Source: CBDCGJ01 sp965238305
GTDB lineage: Bacteria > Pseudomonadota > Alphaproteobacteria > GCA-2731375
Reading direction: 5' to 3'
Assembly: GCA_965238305.1 (NCBI GenBank)
Contig: CBDEHK010000001.1
Span: 4,588,001-4,652,000, forward strand
Length of the DNA stretch: 64,000 nt
Made by a program: the position numbers and the translations under genes. A model generated the notes under the pieces. That model was not told the origin of the DNA and did not search any database. It saw only the letters and a list, made by a program, of their open reading frames with translations. Shown here piece after piece: positions 41,189-50,219 of this stretch; position 1 is the first letter of the stretch, and each line of letters begins with the position of its first letter.

Positions 41189-42301
41189 TTGAAGACTTGG
41201 CAAAAATGGCTATCCGGAATTTTGGCGATATTGGTAGTTGTCACAGTCGCCGCAGTCTTAGTCGGCTGTTCATTGGGTGCAGATATTTCTACGGCGCGGC
41301 AGCAAAAGCTTGCGACCTCACCCCATTACGATGATGGCGCCTTTTTCAATGTCGAGCGCCAGGCGCCAATGGCGATTACTTGGGAAATGGTTCGCGAACA
41401 AATTTTTGGCGGTCAACAACGCGAACCTTTGGTGCCGCTGCCGGTCGTGCCATTGTCATCAGCCAAATTGGAAATGAAGCCGGCAGAAGATTTAAAGGCG
41501 ATATGGTTGGGGCATGCCAGCGTTCTTATTGAAATTGCCGGCCAGCGATTGCTGACGGACCCGGTGTTGTCCGAACGGGCCTCGCCGTTTCAATTCATCG
41601 GCCCTAAGCGCTTTCATCCACCGCCTATCGCGTTGGAACAATTAAGTGGCATCGATGCGGTAATAATTTCCCACAATCACTATGATCATCTGGATGAGGC
41701 CACAATTCGGCACCTTGGCAGCCAAGGCACCCGATTTTTTGTGCCGTTGGGGGTTGGAGCACATTTGGAAGATTGGGGAATCGCAGTAAGTCAGATCCGC
41801 GAAATGGACTGGTGGCAGACCGTGAAAATTGGTCGTTTGACGATTACCGCCACGCCTAACCGGCATTATTCGGGCCGCGGGCTATTCGACTATAAAGCAA
41901 CATTTTGGGCATCCTGGTCGATAGTTGGACCGAAAAGCCGGGTATTTTACAGCGGTGACACCGGCTATTCCGAGCTGTTTCGCGAAATCGGCGATCGGCT
42001 TGGGCCTTTTGATTTGAATATCATCAAAATCGGTTCTTATGGCCCAGGCGCCAGTTGGAATGATATCCATATGAACCCGGAAGATGCGGTTCAGGTGCAT
42101 TTGGACATCGGTGGAAAATATATGCTGCCGGTGCATTGGGCCACTTTCAATCTAGCTATTCACGATTGGGATGAGCCGATTAGGCGCGCCCTCAAGGCAA
42201 GCGAACAACACAATGTCCGACTATTGACGCCAAAAATTGGTGAAGCAGTATCCGTCGACCGGCCGTTTGTGAATACACATTGGTGGGAGGTCGGCAATTA
42301 A
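41189..42301 (+). CDS. MBL-fold metallohydrolase, lipoprotein or membrane-anchored (NAPE-PLD-like)
   Basis: 370 residues, metallo-beta-lactamase fold, related to the N-acyl-phosphatidylethanolamine phospholipase D-like/RomA group. The N-terminus is a signal sequence ending in a lipobox-like LVGCS (Cys27). The metal motif is ISHNHYDHLD (H162, H164, D166, H167); a further block GDTGYSELFREIG carries Asp and the C-terminal part PVHWATFNLAIHDW a His. The start is a TTG at 41189, chosen because it gives the complete signal peptide and an AGGGAAG site lies upstream. The likely substrate is a phospho- or lipid ester, unknown here. The Rossmann-like gene follows after 12 bases. Confidence 0.85.
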   Translation: MKTWQKWLSGILAILVVVTVAAVLVGCSLGADISTARQQKLATSPHYDDGAFFNVERQAPMAITWEMVREQIFGGQQREPLVPLPVVPLSSAKLEMKPAEDLKAIWLGHASVLIEIAGQRLLTDPVLSERASPFQFIGPKRFHPPPIALEQLSGIDAVIISHNHYDHLDEATIRHLGSQGTRFFVPLGVGAHLEDWGIAVSQIREMDWWQTVKIGRLTITATPNRHYSGRGLFDYKATFWASWSIVGPKSRVFYSGDTGYSELFREIGDRLGPFDLNIIKIGSYGPGASWNDIHMNPEDAVQVHLDIGGKYMLPVHWATFNLAIHDWDEPIRRALKASEQHNVRLLTPKIGEAVSVDRPFVNTHWWEVGN

Positions 42302-42313
42302 ATTCCGCAGCCC

Positions 42314-42970
42314 ATGAAAGTCGTAATTTTTGGCGCCACGGGCATGGTCGGCGGGGAAGTATTGGACCGCTGCCTAAATTCGTCTGATATCGAAAATGTT
42401 GTGGCGATCGGCCGGCGGCCCACAGACACACGGCATCCAAAACTAAGACAAATCCGACACCTGGACTTTCTCGATTTCTCCTCGCTCAGTGACGAACTAA
42501 GCGATATCGAGTTGTGTTTCTACTGTGTCGGTGTTTATCAAGGCAGCGTATCGAAAAGCCAGTTTTTAGAAATCACCGTAGACTATCTGCAAGCATTGTT
42601 ATCCACCTTGGAGAAGGTCAACAGCAAGATCGGATTCCACTTGTTTAGCGCCCAAGGCGCTGATCGGCGCGGAAAATCGCCATTTCTTTTTACCCGCGCG
42701 AAAGGCCAGGCAGAAAATCTCTTGTCAGATTCTGGAATAGAACGATGGTGCATTTATCGCCCTGGCTATATCAATCCATCTACAGCACCCCGCACTTTCA
42801 TGATGTCCAATAGGATTTACAAACTCCTTTATTTACTATTCCCGATGCTCGGGATCGATGCGCCGGATTTAGCTAAGGTGATGGTAAACGCCGCTTTGAA
42901 GGGCGAAACTGGGATTATGTTCAAAAATCGAGATATTCGGGCCGCTGCAAAGCTGAATTCACCCAGCTAA
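42314..42970 (+). CDS. NAD(P)-binding Rossmann-fold protein (HTATIP2-like)
   Basis: 218-residue atypical SDR of the HTATIP2/NmrA-like group. The N-terminus MKVVIFGATGMVGGEVLDRC has the GxxGxxG nucleotide loop; the strand-loop FYCVGVYQGSVSKSQF and the block HLFSAQGADRRGKSPF (catalytic-like region with Ser and Lys in the K-x-Q pattern FTRAKGQAENLL) follow. IYRPGYINPS is typical of the family. The role is unknown: it may be a redox sensor or a reductase. The gene is somewhat AT-richer than its neighbours. It is likely cotranscribed with the MBL gene (12 bases). The stop is 49 bases before that of the convergent ggt. Confidence 0.8.
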   Translation: MKVVIFGATGMVGGEVLDRCLNSSDIENVVAIGRRPTDTRHPKLRQIRHLDFLDFSSLSDELSDIELCFYCVGVYQGSVSKSQFLEITVDYLQALLSTLEKVNSKIGFHLFSAQGADRRGKSPFLFTRAKGQAENLLSDSGIERWCIYRPGYINPSTAPRTFMMSNRIYKLLYLLFPMLGIDAPDLAKVMVNAALKGETGIMFKNRDIRAAAKLNSPS

Positions 42971-43019
42971 GACAAGAGGCAACCGCTCTAATCACCGAAT
43001 GGTTCGCGCGACCGCCAAC

Positions 43020-44639
43020 TCAAATCGCAATCGCCGCCCCGTCACGGCGCGAATCGGCAGCCCCGTTGAGGGCGCCACTGCTCACATCGCGGCTGATCGC
43101 ATGCATGCCGCCACACGACATCGAAAACGGCAGAACCATGTTGATGTCATGGCCGCGGCCACGTAATTCGGCGACCACGCTTTCTTCGATCCGTCCCTCC
43201 AGATCGACCCGACGGCCATCCCACAGGCGCGCCCGTGGCGCATCGATCGCGGCTTGTAGATCAAGACCGAAGACTCGATGATGGACCAAGGCCTGGGCCT
43301 GAGTTTGCAAGATACCGTAGCTGCCAGGGGTTCCTAAAGCCAACGCCACCCCACCGTCTTTGACCGAGATTGAGGGCGCCAGGCACATGCCGAAACGGTC
43401 ACCGGCTTTCAAATAATTAGGTGAAGAAGGATTGAGGTCGCCCCAATTCAGGAAATTGTTCATACATACCCCGGTGCCAGGTATGACCACGCCGGAGCCA
43501 TACATCGAACCCAGGCTTTGCGTCAGGCAAACCGCATTACCGGCGGCATCGATGGCCGAAAAGGAGGTGGTGTGTTCACGCCGGTCCGCATCGTCCGGCA
43601 ACAGACCTTCCCCGTAACCTTCAGTGCGCCCCGCCACCGGTTGACGATCAAGCAGCCGTGCGGTCAGAAGCGCAACATGGTCATTTCCAATTAACTCCAT
43701 AACCCGCGCTGGGCTGCACTTGTTATTTTGAATGCGGCATTCGGCAGCCAATCGAATAGCCCGGAAAACCGGGTCTAAATGATCCACCGAAAGGTGTTCG
43801 ACCTGGTTCAATTCAAGGCCTTCAAGCAGCCGCAGGGTTAGTAGAAATTGGAAAGATTCCGCCGGCGGTGGCGGTACATGAATATCCAGACCGTCGAATT
43901 TCGCAACCACCGGTTCTTCCCAAATTGGTTGTACCGCTTCCAAATCGGCCATCGATATACAGCCGCCAAGCGTTTGCAGGTGATCCACCATCTTCACACC
44001 AAGGGCGCCGCCATAGAGATATCCCGGACCTTCGCTGGCGATCGCGCGCAGTGTTGTGGCGAGTTCAGGTTGTTTGAAGAGCGTATTTATGGCCGCACCC
44101 TGACTGCCCTGGACATAGAGCGCCTGCCATTCCGGCTGCATGCGGCGGGAATGACCGCTTTCGGTCATAGTCTGGAAAAATTTCGAGGTTGGATAGCCCT
44201 CGCTTGCATAAGCGATGGCTGGCGCAAAGATGCGTTCCAGCGGCAAGGTGCCAAGTTCCGACACCAAAAAACACCAGCCTGCGAGATTTCCAGGGACACC
44301 ACTGGCATTGGCACCATCAACCATATCGGCTTTGGCTACATTATTGGCATCGAAGGCGCCCGGTACTGGTGGGTGAAAATCGAGCGCTCGAACACATTGA
44401 TCCTTGGCGATAAATACCGTCGCCATGCCTAATCCGGCGAGCCCAGACATATAAGGCTCCACCACATTGAGCGCCGCCGCTGTCGCCGCGATCGCGTCGA
44501 ACGCATTGCCACCCTCTTGCAGCATGCGGACCCCGGCCATGGTCGCCAAGGGATGGGCAGAAGTGACCATGCCACCGGCACCGCGAACCGGCGGGCGACC
44601 ATGGCTATAAGCGCTAGCATGGTATTCTGCGTCGGTCAT
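43020..44639 (-). CDS. Gamma-glutamyltransferase family protein, no signal peptide
   Basis: 539-residue N-terminal nucleophile hydrolase that cleaves or transfers gamma-glutamyl groups, for example from glutathione. The proenzyme self-cleaves before the catalytic Thr in HTTSFSAIDAAGNAV near residue 355. Other family blocks: SAHPLATMAGVRMLQEGGNAFDAIAA near residue 28 (given by its ends), SMYGSGVVIPGTGVCMNNF and ALGTPGSYGIL. E. coli Ggt is periplasmic with a signal peptide; here the N-terminus (MTDAEYHASAYS) has none, so it is probably cytosolic. The exact substrate is not readable. The neighbouring small membrane protein gene is upstream on the same strand. Confidence 0.9.
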   Translation of the reverse strand: MTDAEYHASAYSHGRPPVRGAGGMVTSAHPLATMAGVRMLQEGGNAFDAIAATAAALNVVEPYMSGLAGLGMATVFIAKDQCVRALDFHPPVPGAFDANNVAKADMVDGANASGVPGNLAGWCFLVSELGTLPLERIFAPAIAYASEGYPTSKFFQTMTESGHSRRMQPEWQALYVQGSQGAAINTLFKQPELATTLRAIASEGPGYLYGGALGVKMVDHLQTLGGCISMADLEAVQPIWEEPVVAKFDGLDIHVPPPPAESFQFLLTLRLLEGLELNQVEHLSVDHLDPVFRAIRLAAECRIQNNKCSPARVMELIGNDHVALLTARLLDRQPVAGRTEGYGEGLLPDDADRREHTTSFSAIDAAGNAVCLTQSLGSMYGSGVVIPGTGVCMNNFLNWGDLNPSSPNYLKAGDRFGMCLAPSISVKDGGVALALGTPGSYGILQTQAQALVHHRVFGLDLQAAIDAPRARLWDGRRVDLEGRIEESVVAELRGRGHDINMVLPFSMSCGGMHAISRDVSSGALNGAADSRRDGAAIAI

Positions 44640-44675
44640 CCGGCTTATCCTTCCCTAACAAACTTGCAAACAGGT

Positions 44676-45176
44676 TCAGGTTTTTGTCATCCGCCGCAAT
44701 TTCCCAAGGCCGAGGAACACTAACCCTGGCACAATGGTTAAGCCGGCGGAGATCCAAAAAATCGGATAGGGCGGCAAATAAATCTGCCCCAAAGACAATT
44801 CCCCATCAAATCGGAACATGTCCATCAGCACCATCCCATGTAGCCAGACCAAAGGACAGATAAGACCGATCAGCGCCAAGGGGATTGGCCAAAGCCTGTG
44901 CTGCAACCAGCGCATAGCTAAAGCGTAGAGAACAAAAACCAAACATGGCGCCAATGTCCCCATAAAGACGGCCAACGGCAAGGCGATGCGGTCTTGCCGC
45001 CAATATTCTTTCGCTTCCGCACCAGACGGAATAATATTGCTGACGCCAAATAGCCCCAATAGGGCCAGCGCTAAAATCACCCCGATCGCCAGCGCAATAG
45101 TCGATGACTTGGAGAAAGCACCAGCTACGGCAGCCGTCGACTTCGCCTCCCGCGATTTTCTTTTTGCTTCACCCAT
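44676..45176 (-). CDS. Small membrane protein of unknown function
   Basis: About 166 residues from the ATG at 45176 (MGEAKRKSREAKS, a basic cytoplasmic N-terminus). Four predicted membrane segments: IALAIGVILALALLGLFGV, IALPLAVFMGTLAPCLVFVLYALA, WPIPLALIGLICPLVWLHG (given by ends) and WISAGLTIVPGLVFLGLG. Short loops and a Lys/Arg C-terminus (KLRRMTKT). No motif that I recognise. An upstream ATG at 45188 adds 4 residues. It is 36 bases upstream of ggt on the same strand and divergent from the aspartic protease gene. No function is claimed. Confidence 0.6.
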   Translation of the reverse strand: MGEAKRKSREAKSTAAVAGAFSKSSTIALAIGVILALALLGLFGVSNIIPSGAEAKEYWRQDRIALPLAVFMGTLAPCLVFVLYALAMRWLQHRLWPIPLALIGLICPLVWLHGMVLMDMFRFDGELSLGQIYLPPYPIFWISAGLTIVPGLVFLGLGKLRRMTKT

Positions 45177-45309
45177 AAATCCACTCACACTCGTAAACTA
45201 GCTCAGTTGGCGCTCATTGGTTGCCAAACGTGGAAATTAGGATATTCAATTCCTAAATAAAGTCTATGATCTTAAAATTATTTCCGCCCCTTGTTGGTGT
45301 TGCTGATTA

Positions 45310-46068
45310 ATGAACAGTCCCTGGGATAATCAAAATCCGAACGATCTGTCCGGGATACCGTCTGCACGCGGCAAAAATCGCCTGTTCATCTGGTTGATTA
45401 TTGTCGCTTTGATTATTGGCTTGTTTTGGTATCTTTCGGATCGCTTTCCGGGTGCACTGGACGACGACAACCGTCTGACCCAGCTCGTCTATTTGATCGC
45501 CTTGCTTGTTTTTGTTTCGGCAGGTTTTGCAGGACGACGCCGACCATGGAAAAAGTCACTTCAACAGATTGCGGTTTGGGGCGGGATATTCTTAGTTTTA
45601 GCGGGTTTTTATGCTTTTCGCAGTGAACTGAAAATCATTGGCAGTCGAATTTTGGCTGAACTTGTTCCCGGAATTGGGGTCGAAACCGCAAGTCAAAGCG
45701 TCGAATTTCGAGCCAGTCGCAATGGTCACTTTTTAGTCGATAGCCTGGTCGATGGCCATCCCGTCCGCTTTTTAGTCGATACCGGCGCCAGTATTATCGT
45801 CCTCAGCCCAACGGACGCCGAACGCCTTGGTTATAAGCTCGCGGATCTCAAATTCGACCGCATTATGAGTACGGCGAATGGGCGCGTACGGGGCGCGTCG
45901 ATCAAAATCCGTGAGCTCATTGTCGGCTCCATCATTGTTCGTAATGTCGGTGCGATAGTAAATGGTGCGGAATTGTCCGAATCACTGCTTGGCATGAATT
46001 TCCTTGAACGCTTAGATGGTTTCGAGTTTAAGGACGGGCGCTTGACGCTCCATGGCCGCGGCTTATGA
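45310..46068 (+). CDS. Membrane-anchored retropepsin-like aspartic protease (TIGR02281-like)
   Basis: 252 residues. Three hydrophobic segments (about residues 25-42, 57-75 and 88-103) anchor a soluble C-terminal domain of retroviral-type aspartic protease: VRFLVDTGASIIVLS with catalytic Asp157 in the DTGA motif and a later LLGMNFLERLDGFEF with the conserved Gly-x-x-Phe flap or dimer region. Such proteins act as homodimers. The fold family TIGR02281 (clan AA) is widespread in Alphaproteobacteria; its substrate is not known. The ATG at 45310 lies near a weak site. It is 100 bases upstream of the M16 peptidase gene on the same strand. Confidence 0.82.
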   Translation: MNSPWDNQNPNDLSGIPSARGKNRLFIWLIIVALIIGLFWYLSDRFPGALDDDNRLTQLVYLIALLVFVSAGFAGRRRPWKKSLQQIAVWGGIFLVLAGFYAFRSELKIIGSRILAELVPGIGVETASQSVEFRASRNGHFLVDSLVDGHPVRFLVDTGASIIVLSPTDAERLGYKLADLKFDRIMSTANGRVRGASIKIRELIVGSIIVRNVGAIVNGAELSESLLGMNFLERLDGFEFKDGRLTLHGRGL

Positions 46069-46168
46069 GCGGCCGCAATCACTTTCGATTGAGCGATGCT
46101 TGCATTTGGCCGGCGAATACGCATTCTCTAGACATCAGATCGTTATTCACTTCCAATTGGAGAAATCC

Positions 46169-47395
46169 ATGCTGTCGAGAATTTCTTGGCTAATAATCCC
46201 ATTTACTACCTTCATCGCGAACGTCGCTGACGCTGGGCTTTTTAACCCGGTTACCACAACCCTTGAAAACGGCATGGAGGTCGTCGTAATCGAAGATCAT
46301 CGCGCGCCTGTGGTCACCCATATGGTGTGGATTCGCGCTGGTGCGGCGGATGAACCCCCTGGGCAATCGGGCATTGCTCATTTTTTGGAGCATTTGATTT
46401 TCAAGGGCACCGAAAGCATGGACGGGGCTGAGTTTTCGCAAATTATCGCCCGCAACGGCGGTCGCGAGAACGCTTTCACTTCATACGATTTTACCGGTTA
46501 TTACCAAAACTTGGCGAGCGACAAACTTGCCTTAGTGATGGAGTTATTCGCCGATCGGATGACAAATCTTCGAATTACCGATGGGGATGTCGAAACCGAA
46601 CGCAAAGTCATACTGGAAGAGCGTAATGCCCGCATTGAAAACAATCCGGCCTCGATATTTAGCGAGCAGATGGCGGCAACTCAGTTTATGGCCAGCCACT
46701 ATGGTATTCCCGTCATTGGCTGGAAACACGAAATGGAAAAATTGAGCCGGCAGAACGCCCTTGATTGGTATGAAACTTATTACCCACCGAACAACGCCAT
46801 CTTGATCGTTGCCGGCGATGTTGACCCGCAGAATGTTATTGAACTGGCTAACAAGTATTATGGACCGTTGAAGGCCCGTCCCGTGCCCGACCGACGCCGA
46901 CCGCAGGAGCCGCCGCAGCGCGCCGCGCGCCGTGTAACCTTCGAAGATGCGCGGGTCCGTCAACCCTCGTTCCGTCGTACCTATCTGGCACCTAGCCGCC
47001 TGGCCGGCGCCAGCGAACACTCATTAGGATTAAGTGTTTTATCGGATATCCTGGGCGGTGGGGCAACCAGTCGCTTGCATCGAAAATTGGTCGTCGAAGA
47101 CAAAATCGCCGCCGGCGCCGGGACTTCTTATTACGGCCTGGCATTCGGCCGCACCCGCTTTGGTATTTATGCAACCCCATCCCCCGGCAGCGATGTAACT
47201 GCCCTTGAACCGGCGATCGAGGCAGTGATCGCGGAACTGGTCAAAAACGGCGTCACCAAAGAAGAGGTCGAACGAGCCAAATTCGGTATGCGTTCAGGTG
47301 CGATCTATGCCCGTGACAACATGTTTTCCGGCGCCCGCATTTTTGGCCGCGCCTTGTCGATCGGCCTGACGGTGCAACAGGTTGAAAACTGGTAG
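46169..47395 (+). CDS. M16 zinc peptidase (active-type subunit), frame interrupted by an in-frame amber codon
   Basis: Processing protease-like M16 peptidase with the inverted zinc motif HFLEH (GIAHFLEHLIFKGT near residue 65 from the ATG at 46169; GGAG eight bases before it). It has a signal sequence (MLSRISWLIIPFTTFIANVADAG). The reading frame meets TAG at 47393-47395 directly after VQQVENW. The following 40 codons in the same frame continue as a normal M16 C-terminus (ERIDTITVEKV, then AYVFDNRHSVTGYLLPSS) to a TGA at 47516-47518 that overlaps the next gene's ATG. Typical relatives read on through this point. So the protein is truncated by 40 residues unless the codon is read through or is an assembly error. 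Possibly still folded and active. Confidence 0.85.
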   Translation: MLSRISWLIIPFTTFIANVADAGLFNPVTTTLENGMEVVVIEDHRAPVVTHMVWIRAGAADEPPGQSGIAHFLEHLIFKGTESMDGAEFSQIIARNGGRENAFTSYDFTGYYQNLASDKLALVMELFADRMTNLRITDGDVETERKVILEERNARIENNPASIFSEQMAATQFMASHYGIPVIGWKHEMEKLSRQNALDWYETYYPPNNAILIVAGDVDPQNVIELANKYYGPLKARPVPDRRRPQEPPQRAARRVTFEDARVRQPSFRRTYLAPSRLAGASEHSLGLSVLSDILGGGATSRLHRKLVVEDKIAAGAGTSYYGLAFGRTRFGIYATPSPGSDVTALEPAIEAVIAELVKNGVTKEEVERAKFGMRSGAIYARDNMFSGARIFGRALSIGLTVQQVENW

Positions 47396-47518
47396 GAGCG
47401 GATAGACACAATCACGGTTGAAAAAGTAAACCAGGCCGCCGCCTATGTTTTTGATAATCGTCATAGTGTCACTGGGTACTTGCTGCCCAGCAGTAAAGCC
47501 AAGGAGGAGAGTGAGTGA
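47393..47518 (+). other. Amber codon and orphaned in-frame C-terminus of the M16 peptidase
   Basis: TAG (47393-47395) is followed by 40 sense codons and a TGA at 47516-47518 that forms TGATG with the ATG of the next gene. The peptide has the family signature of the M16 end (D-x-I-x-x-V-T-V-E-x-V-x-x-A-A and the VTGYLLP strand). This shows that the original gene ended at 47518 and was translationally coupled. Whether a mutation, an error, or suppression is involved cannot be decided from sequence. Confidence 0.75.
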
Positions 47519-48861
47519 TGATGAACTTGCGGAACTTCATGCAAATCTGGGCCTTGGCGCTGATCGTACTGGTCGTACAGAGCACCGCCGTCCTAGCACA
47601 AGCAGGGCCGAAAATTACGCCGGTCACCAGTTCTAGTGGGATTACCGCCTGGTTGGTTGAAGACCACGCCGTCCCTGTTATCGCCATGAAGTTCCTGATC
47701 AAAGGCGGCGGTGCCCTTGATCCGGAAGGCAAAAAAGGCCTGGCCAATCTGGTCTCTGGCTTGTTGGATGAAGGGGCCGGGACTTACGATTCCCTGGCCT
47801 TTCAAACCAAGCTCGAAGATATGGCGATGGGTCTGAGCTTTGATGCCGGTCGCGATAGCTTCACCGGTAATTTGCGCACCCTAAGTAAATTCAAGACCGA
47901 GGCATTTGACCTCATGCGGTTAGCGTTGAGTGAGCCGCGTTTTGATCCGGAACCGGTTGAACGCATTCGTCGGCAAATTATCACCGGCCTGATCCGTAAT
48001 CAGGAGGACCCCAACACAATCGTCGCCCGCACCTGGTATGCGACCGCCTTCCCCAATCATCCCTACGGTCTTCCCCACAGCGGCACTATCGATAGCGTCA
48101 AGGCGATAACGATGGCGGATTTGCGGGATTTTGTGGCCAATCGGTTGAACCGCGAAAGTTTACTGATCAGTGTCGTCGGTGACATTACACCGAATGAACT
48201 GGCGACCATGCTGGACAAAACCTTCGCCCATCTACCGGCCAAAGCGAACGATTTCGAAGTGGCCAAAATTGCCCCGCAGGGCAGTGGCGAGACAAAAATT
48301 ATCCGTAAGAAAAACCCGCAAAGTCGGGTCATCTTTGGTAGCCAAGGTCTGCCGCGGAATGATCCGGATTGGTATGCCGCTTACATATTGAGCTACATCG
48401 TTGGCGGTGGCGGATTTTCGTCCCGGCTCTTTGATGAAGTGCGCGAAAAACGCGGTCTCGCCTATTCCATCTACACTTATCTGAATGCGTTCGATCGGAC
48501 GGCGCTTTTTATGGGCGGCGTCGGCACCGTGAATGCCAGCTTGCCGGAAACCCTGGCAACAATCCACACAGTGTTAAAAGACGTGCGCGACAATGGTCTA
48601 AGCGCCGAAGAGTTGAAGGACGCTAAGACTTATCTGAATGGCTCGTTCCCTTTGAATATGACCAGCAGTTCGCGAATCGCTGGCATATTAATCGCCATGC
48701 AACGCCATAAGCTGGGCCTTGACTATATTGCTCGGCGACCGCAGCTGATAAACAACGTAACCCTGGAAGACCTCAACCAGGTCGCCAAGCGTTTGTTAAA
48801 GCCGGAAAATTTGCTGACGGTGATCGTTGGCGATCCACCCCCTTTGCAGGCTCAAAATTAG
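47518..48861 (+). CDS. M16 family peptidase-like protein, second subunit without zinc motif
   Basis: About 447 residues with a signal peptide (MQIWALALIVLVVQSTAVLAQA). The fold is M16 (TAWLVEDHAVPVIAMKFLIKGG and KGLANLVSGLLDEGAGTYDS), but where the partner has HxxEH there is the sequence LVSGLLDEG, so zinc cannot bind. In alphaproteobacterial pairs the inactive subunit supports the active one, like mitochondrial MPP-alpha with MPP-beta. Other features: FRSRLFDEVREKRGLAYSIY (here SSRLFDEVREKRGLAYS) as the usual conserved segment. Starts: GTG at 47515, ATG at 47518 and 47521; AAGGAGG at 47501-47507 supports the first two. The overlap with the TGA of the upstream frame favours 47518. Confidence 0.88.
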   Translation: MMNLRNFMQIWALALIVLVVQSTAVLAQAGPKITPVTSSSGITAWLVEDHAVPVIAMKFLIKGGGALDPEGKKGLANLVSGLLDEGAGTYDSLAFQTKLEDMAMGLSFDAGRDSFTGNLRTLSKFKTEAFDLMRLALSEPRFDPEPVERIRRQIITGLIRNQEDPNTIVARTWYATAFPNHPYGLPHSGTIDSVKAITMADLRDFVANRLNRESLLISVVGDITPNELATMLDKTFAHLPAKANDFEVAKIAPQGSGETKIIRKKNPQSRVIFGSQGLPRNDPDWYAAYILSYIVGGGGFSSRLFDEVREKRGLAYSIYTYLNAFDRTALFMGGVGTVNASLPETLATIHTVLKDVRDNGLSAEELKDAKTYLNGSFPLNMTSSSRIAGILIAMQRHKLGLDYIARRPQLINNVTLEDLNQVAKRLLKPENLLTVIVGDPPPLQAQN

Positions 48862-48932
48862 CGCCGTCGACATGGCTTTTTTGACCCTCGGCAATCTGAT
48901 AGATTTTGGGTCAAACAATATTGAAGGTTTCG

Positions 48933-50219
48933 ATGCAGCATTATGTGCAATCGGTTGAACTTTGTTTCGCCGACAAGATCGCCGGCATGGGGCTTGGCAA
49001 GGATGAGTTGACGCGCGAGCTTTCGACGTTGAATGAGGCTTTGCGCGAAATTCGCCAACCCGATCCGGAATTAGACGCCATCTTCAATTCGGCCCGGCGG
49101 GATGGCGATTTCGAATACTTGTCGTCCATCGCCGAAGATTGGCGTGAGCGATTTTCGAAGATCGTTGTGTTGGGGATCGGCGGTTCCAGTTTGGGGGCTC
49201 GAACGGTGTTGGAGTTGAGTTCACTGCAAGCGGGTGGTCCGGAAGTGATCATTTCCGATAATCTGGATAGCGCTAAGTTCACTGCCTTACTTGACCCAAA
49301 TACGCTCAGCGACACTGGCTTTCTGTCGGTATCCAAATCCGGCGGCACCGCCGAGACCTTGTCACAAACGATTGCAGCGATCAGCGCTATGCGTGAAGTC
49401 GCAGACGCACAGGATTTACGCGATCATTTTGTCTTTATGGCCGAAACCGGCAACAATCCGTTGCGAAAATTAGGCAGTGCTATTGATGCAACGATGATTG
49501 GCCACGATCCAAATTTGGGCGGCCGGTTCAGTGTGCTATCGACAGCGATCTTGCCGGCCTTGTTCCGCAATATGGATGCACAGGCGTTGCGGAGCGGCGC
49601 GTTAACCGTCGTTGAAGCCTGCTTGGCGGCGGAACAGCCTGCCATGCTCGCGCCCGCCTTGGGTGCGGCAATCAACGTGGCGTTACAGAAATCGCGCGGC
49701 CTTAATCAAGCGGTGATGAACATTTATCATGATCGGATGGCGCCTTTTGGTTATTGGTATCGCCAATTATGGGCCGAAAGCCTGGGTAAATCTGGGATGG
49801 GGACGACGCCGATTAACGCCATCGGCCCGGTTGATCAGCATAGTCAGTTGCAACTTTATCTGGATGGTCCGGTCGATAAGTTTTTCACGGTGCTGGCATT
49901 CGATCACGCGCGCAAAGGTCCAACAGTCGATCCCGCGTTAGCCGGCGAAATCGGCCTCGATTATCTGGCTGACCGGCAAATTGGCGACATCGTCGCCGCG
50001 ATGCAACGCGCCACCATCGAAACTTTGGCCAGTCGCGGGCGTCCGGTGCGAACGTTTTCCATGAAGACCCTGGACGAAACGACCTTGGGGGCGCTGTTCA
50101 TGCATTTCATGATCGAGACCGTGTTCGCAGCGAAACTTTGGCGGATCGATCCCTTCGGTCAACCCGCTGTCGAAGAAGGCAAAATCCTGGCCCGGCGCTA
50201 TTTGAGCGGGGGTCGGTGA
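48933..50219 (+). CDS. pgi: Glucose-6-phosphate isomerase
   Basis: Interconverts glucose 6-phosphate and fructose 6-phosphate. The protein is short (about 428 residues from the ATG at 48933, MQHYVQSVELCF), the compact alphaproteobacterial form rather than the 550-residue type. Visible: VVLGIGGSSLGARTVLELSS (phosphate-loop type), SVSKSGGTAETL, AETGNNPLRKLGSA and WAESLGKSGMGTTPINAIGPVDQHSQLQLYLDGP, given as its ends. GAAGGT lies 6 bases before the ATG; TTG at 48906 and 48921 are alternatives. Its TGA overlaps the mutL ATG (TGATG), so the two are coupled. Preceded by the M16 pair. Confidence 0.92.
   Translation: MQHYVQSVELCFADKIAGMGLGKDELTRELSTLNEALREIRQPDPELDAIFNSARRDGDFEYLSSIAEDWRERFSKIVVLGIGGSSLGARTVLELSSLQAGGPEVIISDNLDSAKFTALLDPNTLSDTGFLSVSKSGGTAETLSQTIAAISAMREVADAQDLRDHFVFMAETGNNPLRKLGSAIDATMIGHDPNLGGRFSVLSTAILPALFRNMDAQALRSGALTVVEACLAAEQPAMLAPALGAAINVALQKSRGLNQAVMNIYHDRMAPFGYWYRQLWAESLGKSGMGTTPINAIGPVDQHSQLQLYLDGPVDKFFTVLAFDHARKGPTVDPALAGEIGLDYLADRQIGDIVAAMQRATIETLASRGRPVRTFSMKTLDETTLGALFMHFMIETVFAAKLWRIDPFGQPAVEEGKILARRYLSGGR

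Noticed and set aside
47393..47395. Pyrrolysine or selenocysteine recoding of the amber codon
   Set aside because: M16 peptidases do not use these, Sec uses UGA, and I see no sign of pylT/pylS. A mutation or error is simpler.
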